Program-made: the position numbers and the translations under genes | Notes under the pieces: model-generated | The model's input: the letters and a program-made list of their open reading frames with translations, nothing else | The model's database searches: none | Told to the model about the DNA's origin: nothing | Assembly (NCBI GenBank): GCA_003165115.1 | Contig: PLSJ01000440.1 | Coordinates: 1-5,098, forward strand | Direction: 5' to 3' | Length of the DNA stretch: 5,098 nucleotides | DNA from: Syntrophaceae bacterium | Lineage (GTDB): Bacteria; Desulfobacterota; Syntrophorhabdia; Syntrophorhabdales; WCHB1-27 | Shown: positions 4,144-5,098 of the stretch, piece after piece | How positions within the stretch are numbered: position 1 is the stretch's first letter | How the letters are laid out: the number at the start of each line of letters is the position of its first letter

Positions 4144-5098
4144 GCAGGAATTCGGAAAGTGGGCATACTGACCGGCGGCGGCGACGTCCCCGGCCTCAAC
4201 GTCGCCATCAAAGCGGTGGTCTCACAGGCCGACAGCCATGATATCCACATACTCGGGATATTGAGGGGGTGGCTGGGCCTTTTGTGCGTCAATCCCGACG
4301 ACCCCGCGACGATCCCCCGGTATACGACGGACCTGACCGTGGAGAACGTGCGCACCATAGACCGGACAGGGGGCACCATCCTCCATACGTCGAGAACGAA
4401 CCCGAGCAACATGTCCGCCGACCAGGTGCCCGATTTTATCAGGCAGGAAGACAGGGAGCAGACGAGCAAGGGGACGATCGATTGCACACGCCACATCCTG
4501 AGGGTGCTCGACGCACTCGAAATGGAGGCGATCATACCCATCGGGGGCGACGACACGCTCAGTTTCGCCTGCCGCCTGCATCAGGAGGGGTTCCAGGTGG
4601 TGGCAATCCCCAAGACCATGGACAACGATGTTTTCGGGACGGATTTCTGCATCGGGTTTTCCACCGCGGTGACGCGCTCGGTGGATGCCATAAACGCCCT
4701 CCGCACGACGGCCGGCTCCCACGAGCGCATAGGGGTCGTGGAACTTTTCGGGAGGAATTCGGGAGAGACGTCGCTCTTTGCCGCATACCTTGCCGACGTG
4801 GACCGGGCGGTCATATCGGAAGTCCCTTTCGATATCGACCGGCTTTCGCGATTCCTCTCGGAAGACCGCAGGCACAACCCCTCCAATTATGCGATCCTCA
4901 CCATCTCGGAAGGCGCCTACTTTAAGGGGGGCACCATCCTGGAAAGCGGAGAAGCTGATGCGTACGGCCACAAGAAGCTGGGAGGGATAGGCTCGGTGGT
5001 CGCGGATGAGATCAAGAAGAGGACCGGCATCAATGTGATCTATCAACAGCTCGCGTACATCATGCGGTCAGGCACCCCCGATTCTCTCGACCGCATGG
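4141..5098 (+). CDS. pfp: Phosphofructokinase, pyrophosphate-dependent type (3' end missing)
   Basis: The first 319 residues of a phosphofructokinase are present; the window ends inside the gene. The protein phosphorylates fructose 6-phosphate to fructose 1,6-bisphosphate in cytoplasmic glycolysis. Motifs in order: GGGDVPGLN (12-20, phosphate-donor loop), RTGGT with SR (75-85), GGDDT (135-139), PKTMDND (157-163, catalytic Asp in D-N-D), and ELFGRNSG (201-208, sugar-phosphate binding). In ATP-dependent enzymes such as E. coli PfkA the second and third motifs are GGDGS and PGTIDND. Asp and Lys at those two places (here D138 and K158) are the known signature of pyrophosphate-dependent enzymes, so PPi is the expected donor and the reaction would be reversible. 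The usual length exceeds 319, so roughly a few dozen to 100 residues are missing. It has its own promoter and a strong ribosome binding site. ATP use cannot be excluded without assay; family membership is near certain. Confidence 0.93.
   Translation, partial: MAGIRKVGILTGGGDVPGLNVAIKAVVSQADSHDIHILGILRGWLGLLCVNPDDPATIPRYTTDLTVENVRTIDRTGGTILHTSRTNPSNMSADQVPDFIRQEDREQTSKGTIDCTRHILRVLDALEMEAIIPIGGDDTLSFACRLHQEGFQVVAIPKTMDNDVFGTDFCIGFSTAVTRSVDAINALRTTAGSHERIGVVELFGRNSGETSLFAAYLADVDRAVISEVPFDIDRLSRFLSEDRRHNPSNYAILTISEGAYFKGGTILESGEADAYGHKKLGGIGSVVADEIKKRTGINVIYQQLAYIMRSGTPDSLDRM

Noticed and set aside
4222..5046. Minus-strand open frame of 274 codons opposite the phosphofructokinase
   Set aside because: The plus-strand gene matches a known family motif by motif; the antisense frame has no family features.

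Overview
The window looks like a piece of a moderately GC-rich bacterial chromosome. No rRNA, tRNA, CRISPR array or transposase is visible. The gene mix fits an anaerobic, Desulfobacterota-like or similar Gram-negative bacterium: a SpoVG homologue, a phosphofructokinase with the pyrophosphate-type active site, and a large secreted protein with a Sec signal peptide. That placement is an inference from gene content and codon bias, not from a marker gene.

Layout. On the minus strand, 37-711 reads as one TraB/PrgY/GumN-type protein whose frame is broken once, by a TAG codon at 334-336. Conserved family motifs lie on both sides of that codon. A divergent intergenic region (712-995) follows. It holds an AT-rich 15-bp tandem repeat, two perfect palindromes and a third hairpin, and leads into a 169-aa plus-strand protein of uncertain function (996-1505). 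The next 428 bases (1506-1933) carry no convincing gene, but they contain several hairpins, some with mutually exclusive pairings, just upstream of spoVG (1934-2230).

After a GC-rich spacer (2231-2434) with an imperfect direct repeat comes a 537-aa exported protein (2435-4048). It has Ig-like beta-rich segments and a C-terminal region that loosely resembles PsbP/DcrB-type domains. A sigma70-like promoter at 4076-4104 precedes a GTG-started, pyrophosphate-type phosphofructokinase (4141 onward) that is cut off by the window end.

The plus-strand genes are separated by 90-430 bases, so they look like independent transcription units rather than one operon. No shared pathway joins them. The most interesting item is the in-frame amber codon in the TraB-like gene, which is either a recent nonsense mutation or a recoded (for example pyrrolysine) codon.
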